Shown: positions 1 through 5,252 of the stretch, piece after piece
Position numbering within the stretch: the stretch's first letter is position 1
How the letters are laid out: every line of letters begins with the position of its first letter
Assembly: GCA_000433635.1 (NCBI GenBank)
Contig: HF997841.1
Span: forward strand, 1-5,252
DNA: 5,252 nt
Source: Ruminococcus sp. CAG:254
GTDB taxonomy: Bacteria > Bacillota > Clostridia > Oscillospirales > Ruminococcaceae
Reading direction: 5' to 3'
Position numbers and translations under genes: made by a program
The notes under the pieces: generated by a model
The model's input: the letters and a program-made list of their open reading frames with translations, nothing else
Told to the model about the DNA's origin: nothing
Databases searched by the model: none

Positions 1-340
1 GGTAATTAAACGAAAATGCAGACATTAAAATTGAAGTGTCGTTGCACGTTGAGTGCGTGGTAAAAATGACAAGGCAATAAGGCTCTAAAATGGCTATTTT
101 GCGTGGCTTTTGGCACAATGCAAAATGTACAAATGAAAAATTCGCAGAGTATTGCACAGTATTTTGTGTGTCTGCGTGTTTTCCATATACAGATAAAAAG
201 TATTTTGTAAAATTTCGGTTCTTACTCACTCGACCTCAATTAACGCTTTCAATCGGTAAAATGTGCGTTTTTGTGCGTTGGTGGAAAGATAGCTGATATG
301 CTGCTTAAAATTGAAAGTTGTAAAGAAAGCATAATGCAAC
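1..340. other. Non-coding stretch beyond the recombinase operon; probable attachment-site/host junction region
   Basis: No convincing gene is visible in these 340 bases. One plus-strand open frame (90-296, 68 codons) has only a weak AAGG upstream and no recognisable motif; the minus strand has no long frame. The stretch is AT-rich and repeats short words such as TGCGT (near 54, 101, 173, 264 and 273) and AAAATG, without regular spacing. I see no tRNA. Large serine recombinase genes usually sit next to the attachment site, and the recombinase operon ends with a terminator at 341-378, so the element boundary is expected here. That placement is inference; no att core can be fixed from one junction. 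Confidence 0.4.
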
Positions 341-378
341 AAAACCCCTCTGCTGGTTTTTATTCCAACAGAGGGGTT
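341..378 (-). terminator. Intrinsic terminator of the recombinase operon
   Basis: A 14-bp stem is formed by 343-356 and 365-378, with GC-rich CCCCTCTG/CAGAGGGG arms and an 8-nt loop. The only mismatch on the plus strand (C353/A368) becomes a G-U wobble in the minus-strand transcript. On that strand the stem is followed by UUUU (344-341), then GUUGC; the plus-strand exit is UUCGUUCG, so it works in the minus direction. It begins about 12 nt past the recombinase B stop. Confidence 0.88.
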
Positions 379-390
379 CGTTCGCTATGC

Positions 391-1947
391 TCACATTTCT
401 ACACTCACAATCACGCCTGATTTGAACGCAAAAACAATATGGTCATCGAAAATCGTGATCTTTGAAAGCATATGTCTTGCAAGCGTTTCATCATATTCGG
501 TGATGCTGTGGTATGAGGTAGCGATAAATTTCTTTAAATCGTTGATGCGTTCCTTATAATCAGAACGGGTGGTTTCGTCCATCATAAGTTGTTCACGCTG
601 TTCCTTCAGCCTGAAAATTTCCTCAGCAATATCATCATAACCCTGATGATTTTCTGTTCTGATGGTCAGTTCCTGTTGAAGTTTACGCAGTTGCTCATCG
701 ATTTTCAGAATATTTGCAGATTTTCCAACGGTTAATGCTTCCTCCAGATTGTCCTGCAATATCTGCAAGTATTCACCGCTGTCGCCGATCATCTGATTTA
801 ATGCAGCAACAAAGGCTTTCTGAAGTTTATCTTCATGGATACTTCTTGCAGAACAACTGTTATGGTCATGCAGTCTTGAACTGCATCGCCATACAGGTGT
901 TTTCCTGCCATGAATATTCCATATGATTCGCTTATATCGTTCATTGCAGTTGGCACAGTAGGTAATTCCCGTCATGCAATATTTTGAACTGTATCCACGT
1001 CTTCTTCCCTGGCAGTCACGGAGCATTCCACGTCTTGCAATTTCTTCCTGAACCAGCATAAAGGTTTCTCTTGACACTATGGGTTCATGATTTGACTCGA
1101 CATAGTACTGTGGCATATCGCCGTTATTCTTGACACGCTTTTTACTGAGAAAATCAATTGTGTAGGTTTTCTGCAAAAGCAAATCTCCCATATATTTTTC
1201 ATTTTCCAATATTTTACGGACAGTGGTATCATGCCAGCGTTTATTGCCTCTGGATGTTTTAATGCCATTACGTTCAAGACCTTTGCAGATTGCCTGACAG
1301 CTTGAACCGTTGAGATACTCTCTGAAAATACGCCTTACAATTTCGGCTTCCTTTGGATTTATGACAAGATTTCCGTTTTTATCTTTATCATAGCCCAGAA
1401 AACAGGTTGTATTTATCATTGGTATTCCCTGCTGAAAACGATACTGCATTCCAAGTTTTACGTTTTGGCTTAGTGATTCTGATTCCTGTTGTGCCAGTGA
1501 TGCCATAATAGTAATCATGACTTCACCTTTAGCATCCATTGTGTTGATGGATTCTTTTTCAAAGTAGACAGGAATATTCATGTCCTTCAGCATTCGGATG
1601 TAGTTCAGGCAGTCAACCGTATTTCTGGCAAAACGGCTGATCGACTTGGTAATAATTATATCGATCAGACCCTTTTTGCAGTCTTCAATCATTCTGTTGA
1701 ATTCTTCTCTCTTTTTGGTGGAGGTTGCACTGATACCATCATCTGCATAAACATTTACAAGTTCCCATTCCGGCTTACTGCGGATAGATTCCTCATAATG
1801 AGAAATCTGTGTTTCATAACTGGAAGCCTGTTCTTCCGTATCTGTGGATACCCGACAATAGGCAGCTACACGAAGTTTTTTCACTTCAATTTTGGTGGCG
1901 GTATTTCCAACTCTCGGTTTTCTTGGTATTACGGTTACCTCACGCAT
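391..1947 (-). CDS. Large serine recombinase B (site-specific integrase/excisionase family)
   Basis: A 518-residue serine recombinase, expected to cut and rejoin DNA at attachment sites through a phosphoserine link. After a basic lead of about 25 residues, the resolvase-type catalytic domain opens with AAYCRVSTD; S34 is the predicted nucleophile. It continues through DDGISATSTKKREEF (69-83) and SISRFARNT (102-110). The 'Recombinase' DNA-binding domain spans roughly 180-300 (LGYDKDKNG, EAEIVRRIF, NEKYMGD). A zinc ribbon has intact Cys pairs: C331/C334 and C355/C365. A charged coiled-coil segment lies near 411-455. Length and domain order are normal for the family and no motif is broken. The ATG at 1947 follows a GGAG site about 7 nt upstream and overlaps the end of the middle gene by 8 nt. 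It is the last gene of the operon. Function is confident; its DNA target is unknown. Confidence 0.95.
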   Translation of the reverse strand: MREVTVIPRKPRVGNTATKIEVKKLRVAAYCRVSTDTEEQASSYETQISHYEESIRSKPEWELVNVYADDGISATSTKKREEFNRMIEDCKKGLIDIIITKSISRFARNTVDCLNYIRMLKDMNIPVYFEKESINTMDAKGEVMITIMASLAQQESESLSQNVKLGMQYRFQQGIPMINTTCFLGYDKDKNGNLVINPKEAEIVRRIFREYLNGSSCQAICKGLERNGIKTSRGNKRWHDTTVRKILENEKYMGDLLLQKTYTIDFLSKKRVKNNGDMPQYYVESNHEPIVSRETFMLVQEEIARRGMLRDCQGRRRGYSSKYCMTGITYCANCNERYKRIIWNIHGRKTPVWRCSSRLHDHNSCSARSIHEDKLQKAFVAALNQMIGDSGEYLQILQDNLEEALTVGKSANILKIDEQLRKLQQELTIRTENHQGYDDIAEEIFRLKEQREQLMMDETTRSDYKERINDLKKFIATSYHSITEYDETLARHMLSKITIFDDHIVFAFKSGVIVSVEM

Positions 1948-2344
1948 TTTCTTTCACTCCAATCAAACTGTATAGGTATTCTGCCTGTTCTGCTGGATTT
2001 TCAAATTGTTTTGAAGGAATATCCATGCAGAAATCATGAAGGATACTCGGTTCGATACATCTTTTTTTGCCTCGCTGACAATGTGCAGCAGAGCGTTTTT
2101 CGATCTCTGTCTGCACCAACGCAAATAACGCTTTATCGATAATTGGCGGATAATATTGATCGCCCAGATAAATTTCTCTTTGCAGCATTTTCTTGATCTG
2201 GCTGTGACAATTATGCAAGCCTGCTGTTTCTGCCGCTTCTGTCAGACTCATGCCATTAAGATAGTTGTGAAACATGGTATTCAGAATGCAGGCTTCATTT
2301 TCATCAATGACCGCTTTTCCGGATTCTATTCTGTAGCCATACAT
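1940..2344 (-). CDS. Stand-alone recombinase DNA-binding domain protein, no catalytic domain
   Basis: A 134-residue protein that matches the 'Recombinase' (DNA-binding) part of its two neighbours and lacks the N-terminal catalytic domain. It starts with YGYRIESGKAVID, continues with EACILNTMFHNYLNG, REIYLGD and YYPPIIDKALFALVQ. Recombinases A and B show the same order (YGY/LGY, EA-IV-RIF, NEKYMGD, EPI(I/V)SRE-F--(A/V)Q). It ends with a distinct tail, FENPAEQAEYLYSLI, which I recall from similar short proteins between tandem recombinase genes in Firmicutes. The ATG at 2344 is preferred over an upstream in-frame start at 2374 because AAGGAGG lies 7 nt before it. It overlaps the end of recombinase A by 19 nt and the start of B by 8 nt, so coupled expression is likely. 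It is not a decayed gene fragment: frame, RBS and coupling are intact. A role as accessory or directionality factor is inference. Confidence 0.85.
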   Translation of the reverse strand: MYGYRIESGKAVIDENEACILNTMFHNYLNGMSLTEAAETAGLHNCHSQIKKMLQREIYLGDQYYPPIIDKALFALVQTEIEKRSAAHCQRGKKRCIEPSILHDFCMDIPSKQFENPAEQAEYLYSLIGVKENA

Positions 2345-3870
2345 TGCAATTCCTCCTTTAGTTTTAATCCGCATTTCAAATAAAAAACAGCTGTTTTTCT
2401 GTCGGTAATGACGATTTTATCAACATACTCTGTAAACTGTTCCTCGTCAAAGGCAGTGAGCATTTCACTGTGATCAATCAATTTCATCAGCTTTTCTGTT
2501 TCACGCAATAGAATTGCACCCTGAGATTCTGCATTTGAACATTGCATCATTTCCATACGATACAGATCTTCCTGCTTTTTCATATCATTCAGTTCACGAT
2601 TGAAAACCACATTGTCTATCATATTCTGAGCCCTCAGCTTACGGAGATTATCCGTTCTGACTGACAGTAATTTGATTTTTTCCTGCAATTCTCTGATATG
2701 GATGACATTTTCATCACCTGCGGATGCTGCAACAGAATCATAATAGGGTTTCAGCAGAATTCCTTTTGCGTATATGAGTTTATTGATCATTGTAACAAAA
2801 GCTGTCTTTAAACTGTCGTCACGGATGCTTTTCATATCGCAATGTGAAATATCGTTGATATGTGTGATACAACACCAGGAAATCCGATTATTTGACTGCC
2901 TTTTCATGACACTGCCGCAGTTACAGAATATTTTACCGGAAAAGCAATATCTGTTTTCGTATATTCCACTGCCTTTCTGGTGGTTTCTTGCTCTCCACCG
3001 GATCGTTTCCTGTGCCTGGTCGAACAATTCTCTGCTGATAATGGGTTCGTGATGATCGTGAATCAGAAATGACTCCATTTCGCCGTGATTCTTCTTTCGT
3101 TTGAAACTGTCTGTTGTAAATGTTTTTTGGAACAGAGCATCGCCCATATACTTTTCATTACCAATAATATTCAGTATGCTTGTGCTTGTCCAGTTAGCTC
3201 CTTTTCTTGGAATAATACCATCAGCGTTCAGCTTTTTGGCGATTCTGTGTGAACCGAGTCCGGAAACAACCATTTTGAAAATGCGTTTTACAATTTTTGC
3301 TTCTTGTGGTTCAATGATCATTTCTCCATCTGCATTGCGTGTGTAACCATATGGTACACAGCTGAACTTAAATGTGCCGTTTCTGAATTTTCTCTGGATC
3401 GACCATTTCAGGTTCTTTGAAATCGATATTGATTCCTCTTCAGCCATGCTGCTTAAGATAGAAAGAATCAATTCACTGTCCATTGTACCGGTATTGAGAT
3501 TTTCCTTTTCAAAGTATATCGGTATTTGTAGCCGGATCAGTTCTCTGACAATTGACAGACAATCTGCTGTGTTTCTGGAAAATCTGCTGATTGATTTGGT
3601 AAGAATATAGTTGACTTTACCATTTCTGCAATCCTGAAGCAGAGCCTGTAAGCCATCACGTGTGTCGGAACTTGTACCTGAAATGCCTGAATCATAGTAT
3701 ATTCCGGCACATTCCCAATCGGCATGAGCCCTGATGCAGGATTCATAGTGTTCCTTTTGTGTTTCAAGGCTTTCAAGCTGATCATGATTATCTGTTGAAA
3801 CACGACAGTAAGCAGCTACACGACATAATGTTTGCTTTTGCTTTTTCGCTTCGATTTTTCTTACAATCAT
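2326..3870 (-). CDS. Large serine recombinase A (site-specific integrase/excisionase family)
   Basis: A 514-residue serine recombinase. The catalytic domain begins at RVAAYCRVSTD, with S25 the predicted nucleophile. It carries YDSGISGTSSDTRDGL (59-74) and TKSISRFSRNTAD (91-103), and is followed by a helix-rich linker (EEESISISKN, 144-153). The DNA-binding 'Recombinase' domain runs from about 173 to 290 (PYGYTRNADGEM, EAKIVKRIF, NEKYMGD, HEPIISRELFDQAQ). The zinc ribbon holds C316, C318, C333/C334 and C344; the first pair is C-x-C where C-x-x-C is usual and where recombinase B has C-x-x-C. A coiled-coil stretch lies near 388-445. The ATG at 3870 has AAGGAGG 6 nt upstream. The gene follows the SHOCT-like gene by 26 nt, and its last 19 nt overlap the middle gene. 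It is a paralogue of B but clearly diverged, so the two may act as non-identical partners. Confidence 0.95.
   Translation of the reverse strand: MIVRKIEAKKQKQTLCRVAAYCRVSTDNHDQLESLETQKEHYESCIRAHADWECAGIYYDSGISGTSSDTRDGLQALLQDCRNGKVNYILTKSISRFSRNTADCLSIVRELIRLQIPIYFEKENLNTGTMDSELILSILSSMAEEESISISKNLKWSIQRKFRNGTFKFSCVPYGYTRNADGEMIIEPQEAKIVKRIFKMVVSGLGSHRIAKKLNADGIIPRKGANWTSTSILNIIGNEKYMGDALFQKTFTTDSFKRKKNHGEMESFLIHDHHEPIISRELFDQAQETIRWRARNHQKGSGIYENRYCFSGKIFCNCGSVMKRQSNNRISWCCITHINDISHCDMKSIRDDSLKTAFVTMINKLIYAKGILLKPYYDSVAASAGDENVIHIRELQEKIKLLSVRTDNLRKLRAQNMIDNVVFNRELNDMKKQEDLYRMEMMQCSNAESQGAILLRETEKLMKLIDHSEMLTAFDEEQFTEYVDKIVITDRKTAVFYLKCGLKLKEELQCMATE
2352..2358 (-). promoter_or_regulatory. 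Ribosome binding site that fixes the start of the middle protein
   Basis: On the minus strand AAGGAGG lies inside the last codons of recombinase A (the KEE of its C-terminus), 7 nt before the ATG at 2344. It selects 2344 over the more upstream in-frame ATG at 2374 and lets ribosomes finishing recombinase A restart on the middle gene. Confidence 0.8.
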
Positions 3871-3896
3871 AAGCTTCCTCCTTTCCGTGTAGTATG

Positions 3897-4088
3897 TTAG
3901 CTCTTTTTCGATGATATATCAAGCGATTTTGGAAATAAGTCTGCAAGTATCGGGGAGAATTTTTGCCTGTTTAATTCCTGTAATTTGTCATACTCGACAG
4001 TTGTGATCAAACCAAGATTTAAGAGCATTTTTGCTGTTTTGTCTGCCCGATGATAATTCAGCTCATCCAATAGTTTCTGTTGTTCCAT
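3897..4088 (-). CDS. Small SHOCT-like protein, first gene of the recombinase operon
   Basis: A 63-residue protein with no signal peptide or membrane segment. The central part, KMLLNLGLITTVEYDKLQEL (about 20-39), resembles the SHOCT short helical hairpin (leucine helix, G-L-I-T, acidic/aromatic turn, second helix). The tail is basic and serine-rich (ISSKKS). SHOCT-like small proteins are, as I recall, often found just upstream of recombinase genes in Firmicute mobile elements; their biochemical role is not known. The ATG at 4088 is chosen because AGGAGG lies 7 nt upstream; a TTG one codon earlier is in frame but would leave only 4 nt. The stop is 26 nt before recombinase A. A role in controlling recombination or its direction is a guess from position and size. 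Confidence 0.75.
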   Translation of the reverse strand: MEQQKLLDELNYHRADKTAKMLLNLGLITTVEYDKLQELNRQKFSPILADLFPKSLDISSKKS

Positions 4089-4095
4089 CAAAACA

Positions 4096-4101
4096 CCTCC
4101 T
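4096..4101 (-). promoter_or_regulatory. Ribosome binding site of the SHOCT-like gene
   Basis: AGGAGG on the minus strand with a 7-nt gap to the ATG at 4088. The spacing favours this ATG over the TTG directly before it. Confidence 0.8.
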
Positions 4102-4107
4102 ACAGTG

Positions 4108-4136
4108 TCTATGGAAATGAAAATCTGTTTTGACGA
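4108..4136 (-). promoter_or_regulatory. Weak candidate promoter for the recombinase operon
   Basis: The gap between the lysis terminator and the SHOCT-like gene is so short that any operon promoter must lie here or the operon depends on read-through. The best match is TCGTCA (4136-4131, 4 of 6 to the -35 consensus), 17 nt, then CATAGA (4113-4108, about 3 of 6 to the -10). This is poor, and it overlaps the U-tract of the terminator. A phage-controlled or weak promoter is possible; treat it as tentative. Confidence 0.2.
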
Positions 4137-4180
4137 AAAAAATCCCCACGAAATATGAAAAAAATCATACTTCGTGGGGA
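4136..4180 (-). terminator. Intrinsic terminator of the lysis cassette
   Basis: A 16-bp stem is formed by 4143-4158 and 4165-4180, with TCCCCACGAA/TTCGTGGGGA arms and a 6-nt loop. The single plus-strand mismatch (A4153/C4170) becomes a U-G wobble in the minus-strand RNA. It is followed there by seven U residues (4142-4136), a classic Rho-independent terminator. It starts 5 nt past the endolysin stop and separates lysis genes from the recombinase operon. Confidence 0.93.
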
Positions 4181-4185
4181 AGGGG

Positions 4186-4569
4186 TCAGATCATCTGATT
4201 TACTTTTTTCTGCACTTCGTTGTAGTCATAACCTGCATCAGTCAGACGTTTCTTTCGTTCCGCACCATTTGACCACTTACCCTGAATGACTTCACGGGCA
4301 ACTTCGTCAACGGACTTCTTTACAGGATACACCTGCTTACCGGAGCTGTCAAACACAGCATATCCCAATTTGCAGGCTTTCTTGGCATTTTCAAGAGAAG
4401 AAAAAGCCCCGATCTGCGATTTGGCATCGGACCAGGACTTTCTTACTCTGTAAAGCTGTTTTGCCGCAGGTGCAGAGAGGGTGTTGATGTCGTTGCAGAA
4501 CCAGCGTTCATATATCCCTGTACCTTTTTCTTGAAATCCGACCAGTGAGGCAAAATGTAAAGCGGACAC
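4186..4569 (-). pseudogene. C-terminal part of the endolysin (SPOR-like + CW_7 wall-binding), out of frame with the amidase part
   Basis: This frame holds the missing C-terminal half of the endolysin. From the true junction (about 4476), 96 residues follow: a short SAPAAKQ linker, a SPOR-like segment (LYRVRKSWSDAKSQIGAF then AKKACKLGYAVFDSSGKQVY), and a CW_7-type domain (VDEVAREVIQGKWSNGAERK, then LTDAGYDYNEVQKKVNQMI). CW_7 is known from the Cpl-7 lysozyme, where it binds muropeptide in the wall. The open frame can be traced back to a GTG at 4569, but those first 31 codons are only the other reading of the amidase sequence and the GTG has no Shine-Dalgarno site. The fragment is therefore unlikely to be made alone. 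Joined to 4443-5108 it gives about 306 residues, the normal build of this phage amidase. It may be a broken gene, an assembly error, or a recoded gene. Confidence 0.8.
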
Positions 4570-5108
4570 ATCTTGTAGAAGTTTCTTGCTGTATTGAGAT
4601 AATCTACACTGCCCGATTTGCCATCTCTGACATTGAGCCAGTGGGTGTGGGTAAAGAGGTGGTTAATATCAAGATTGTATTTCTTCAGCAAAGCTGCCGC
4701 CAATCTTGCACAATTGTCCTCAGACTTCTTATCTGTCGCATTATACGCAGATGACATGATGCACTCGATCGCAATTGTTCTGCGATTGCCATTGCCGGAG
4801 CCATCAGCGGCGTGCCATCCGCTCAGACTGTGGGGCAGATTCTGCCATGCACAGGTATTGTCAACATAATAATGCACTCTGACATCATTCATATTGCCAT
4901 TGACGGTTGCACGAGTATACTGCTCCGCAGGTGTCGTTCCTGCAGCGGTCGTGATCCATGCTGTATTGTGGACTGTTACGCCAATAATTTTACCCTCCAT
5001 CGAAACAGAGGGCATAGCGATTCTATTGGGATTATGTCTGGTGAGCAAATACTCGTTGATTTTTACTCTATTCAAAGTGGTTGTTGTATCAGGTCTTAAA
5101 ATAGCCAT
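4443..5108 (-). CDS. Phage endolysin: N-acetylmuramoyl-L-alanine amidase (Amidase_2 type), catalytic part
   Basis: It cleaves the amide bond between N-acetylmuramic acid and the stem peptide to lyse the host at phage release. The catalytic domain covers about residues 30-195: VTVHNTA (44-50) gives zinc ligand H47, then VHYYVD (78-83), GWHAADGSGNGNRRTIAIEC (97-116), FTHTHWLNV (152-160) with ligand H154, and KMCPLYILP (179-187) with ligand C181. All three ligands are present, so this part should be active. The ATG at 5108 has GGAGG 8 nt upstream and directly abuts the TAA of the holin-like gene. Reading continues to S211 near 4476, then leaves the expected frame and ends after a short alien tail (LHLRQNSFTE). 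The wall-binding half lies in the -1 frame down to 4186, so the intended gene is 4186-5108. As it stands the product lacks its binding modules. Confidence 0.88.
   Translation of the reverse strand: MAILRPDTTTTLNRVKINEYLLTRHNPNRIAMPSVSMEGKIIGVTVHNTAWITTAAGTTPAEQYTRATVNGNMNDVRVHYYVDNTCAWQNLPHSLSGWHAADGSGNGNRRTIAIECIMSSAYNATDKKSEDNCARLAAALLKKYNLDINHLFTHTHWLNVRDGKSGSVDYLNTARNFYKMCPLYILPHWSDFKKKVQGYMNAGSATTSTPSLHLRQNSFTE
4471..4481 (-). other. Frameshift point in the endolysin gene at a (CT)3 tract
   Basis: The minus strand reads CCCTCTCTGCA. In the amidase frame this is CCC TCT CTG (P210, S211, L212). A shift of -1 after S211 gives TCT GCA CCT, which opens the SAPAAKQLYR linker of the C-terminal half. 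Removing one CT unit, or adding one base, also restores the frame. The site is in a low-complexity S/T/P/A linker between domains. No canonical X-XXY-YYZ slippery heptamer is seen. Confidence 0.75.
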
Positions 5109-5252
5109 TTATTCGTCCTCCTTTTCATCTTCGGTTCTGCCTACTTTCGTTTGCAGAACATCAATTGCTTTTTTGAATGCAGGCGGGAAAGGGATTCCCA
5201 TTAAAGTTGTATTCTCGATAATGGAGAGTAGTTCATTCAGACAAAAGCTGAT
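5109..5252 (-). CDS. Phage holin-like protein, C-terminal fragment (gene continues beyond the window)
   Basis: The final 47 residues of a protein whose start lies outside the window. They contain NELLSIIENTTLMGIPFPP followed by AFKKAIDVLQTKVG and a highly charged tail (EDEKEDE). The pattern N-E-x-x-S-I-x-E-N plus M-G-(I/V)-P-x-P is typical of the C-terminal, cytoplasmic end of Phage_holin_4_1/TcdE-type holins, which form membrane holes that release the endolysin. The transmembrane part is not in the window, so this is called from the tail and from its place directly before an amidase. The stop TAA (5111-5109) touches the amidase ATG, and the amidase RBS lies in its last codons, so the two are co-transcribed and probably coupled. 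Confidence 0.72.
   Translation of the reverse strand: MSFCLNELLSIIENTTLMGIPFPPAFKKAIDVLQTKVGRTEDEKEDE

Noticed and set aside
88..100. 13-nt AAATGGCTATTTT also present, inverted, at the endolysin start (5098-5110), giving MAILR in both frames
   Set aside because: A single 13-mer match of AT-rich DNA within 5 kb is not far from chance, and its second copy is inside a coding start, so it is not a credible att repeat.
90..296. Plus-strand open frame of 68 codons starting MAILRGFWHN
   Set aside because: Only a weak AAGG upstream, Cys/aromatic-rich composition, no recognisable motif, and lies in probable junction DNA. Not supported as a gene.
1..300. Repeated TGCGT and AAAATG words, examined as possible CRISPR, iteron or operator array
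   Set aside because: Spacing is irregular (about 47, 72, 91 and 9 nt) and flanks are not conserved, so no array is supported.
1077..1277. Minus-strand frame inside recombinase B starting MNVMALKHPE
   Set aside because: Alternative frame fully within an intact recombinase gene, without its own RBS.
1798..2142. Long plus-strand open frame of 114 codons opposite recombinase B and the middle gene
   Set aside because: Antisense to two well-supported genes, no RBS or motif; a shadow frame. The same holds for the other plus-strand frames over the recombinases and endolysin.
4186..4198. Perfect palindrome TCAGAT-C-ATCTGA over the endolysin stop codon
   Set aside because: Only 6-bp arms, AT-rich, inside coding sequence; the real terminator directly next to it explains the structure here.
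4509..4520. Internal ATG at M200 of the amidase preceded by AGGGA, possible separate binding-domain start
   Set aside because: Spacing is only 3 nt and the ATG is in the amidase frame, so it would still need the frameshift to reach the wall-binding domains.

Overview
The window looks like one end of an integrated prophage, or a phage-derived mobile element, in a low-GC Gram-positive gut or rumen Firmicute. The Ruminococcus/Oscillospiraceae group is my best guess. It rests on the AT-rich sequence, strong AGGAGG-type ribosome binding sites, the tandem large serine recombinases, and an endolysin of amidase + SPOR-like + CW_7 build. The genus is inference.

All credible genes lie on the minus strand, so they read from right to left. 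At the right edge is the C-terminal tail of a holin-like protein, cut by the window end (5109-5252). Its TAA stop directly abuts the ATG of an endolysin gene (5108 down to 4186). The endolysin carries a frameshift at about 4471-4481. The zinc amidase domain is in one frame (4443-5108), and the SPOR-like and CW_7 wall-binding parts are in another (within 4186-4569). A strong intrinsic terminator (4136-4180) closes this lysis cassette.

After a 47-bp gap comes a four-gene recombination operon. It holds a 63-residue SHOCT-like protein (3897-4088), large serine recombinase A of 514 aa (2326-3870), a 134-residue protein that is a free-standing recombinase DNA-binding domain without a catalytic domain (1940-2344), and large serine recombinase B of 518 aa (391-1947). 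The last three genes overlap by 19 and 8 nt, which suggests translational coupling. A second strong terminator (341-378) lies just past the stop of recombinase B.

Positions 1-340 have no convincing gene. By position this is where the attachment site and the start of host flanking DNA would be expected, but no second copy of an att core is available to prove it.

Working model: holin and endolysin release phage, and the two recombinases integrate and excise the element. The catalytic-domain-less middle protein and the SHOCT-like protein are the best local candidates for partners or directionality/control factors. The triad with a non-catalytic middle member and the broken or recoded endolysin are the most interesting features.
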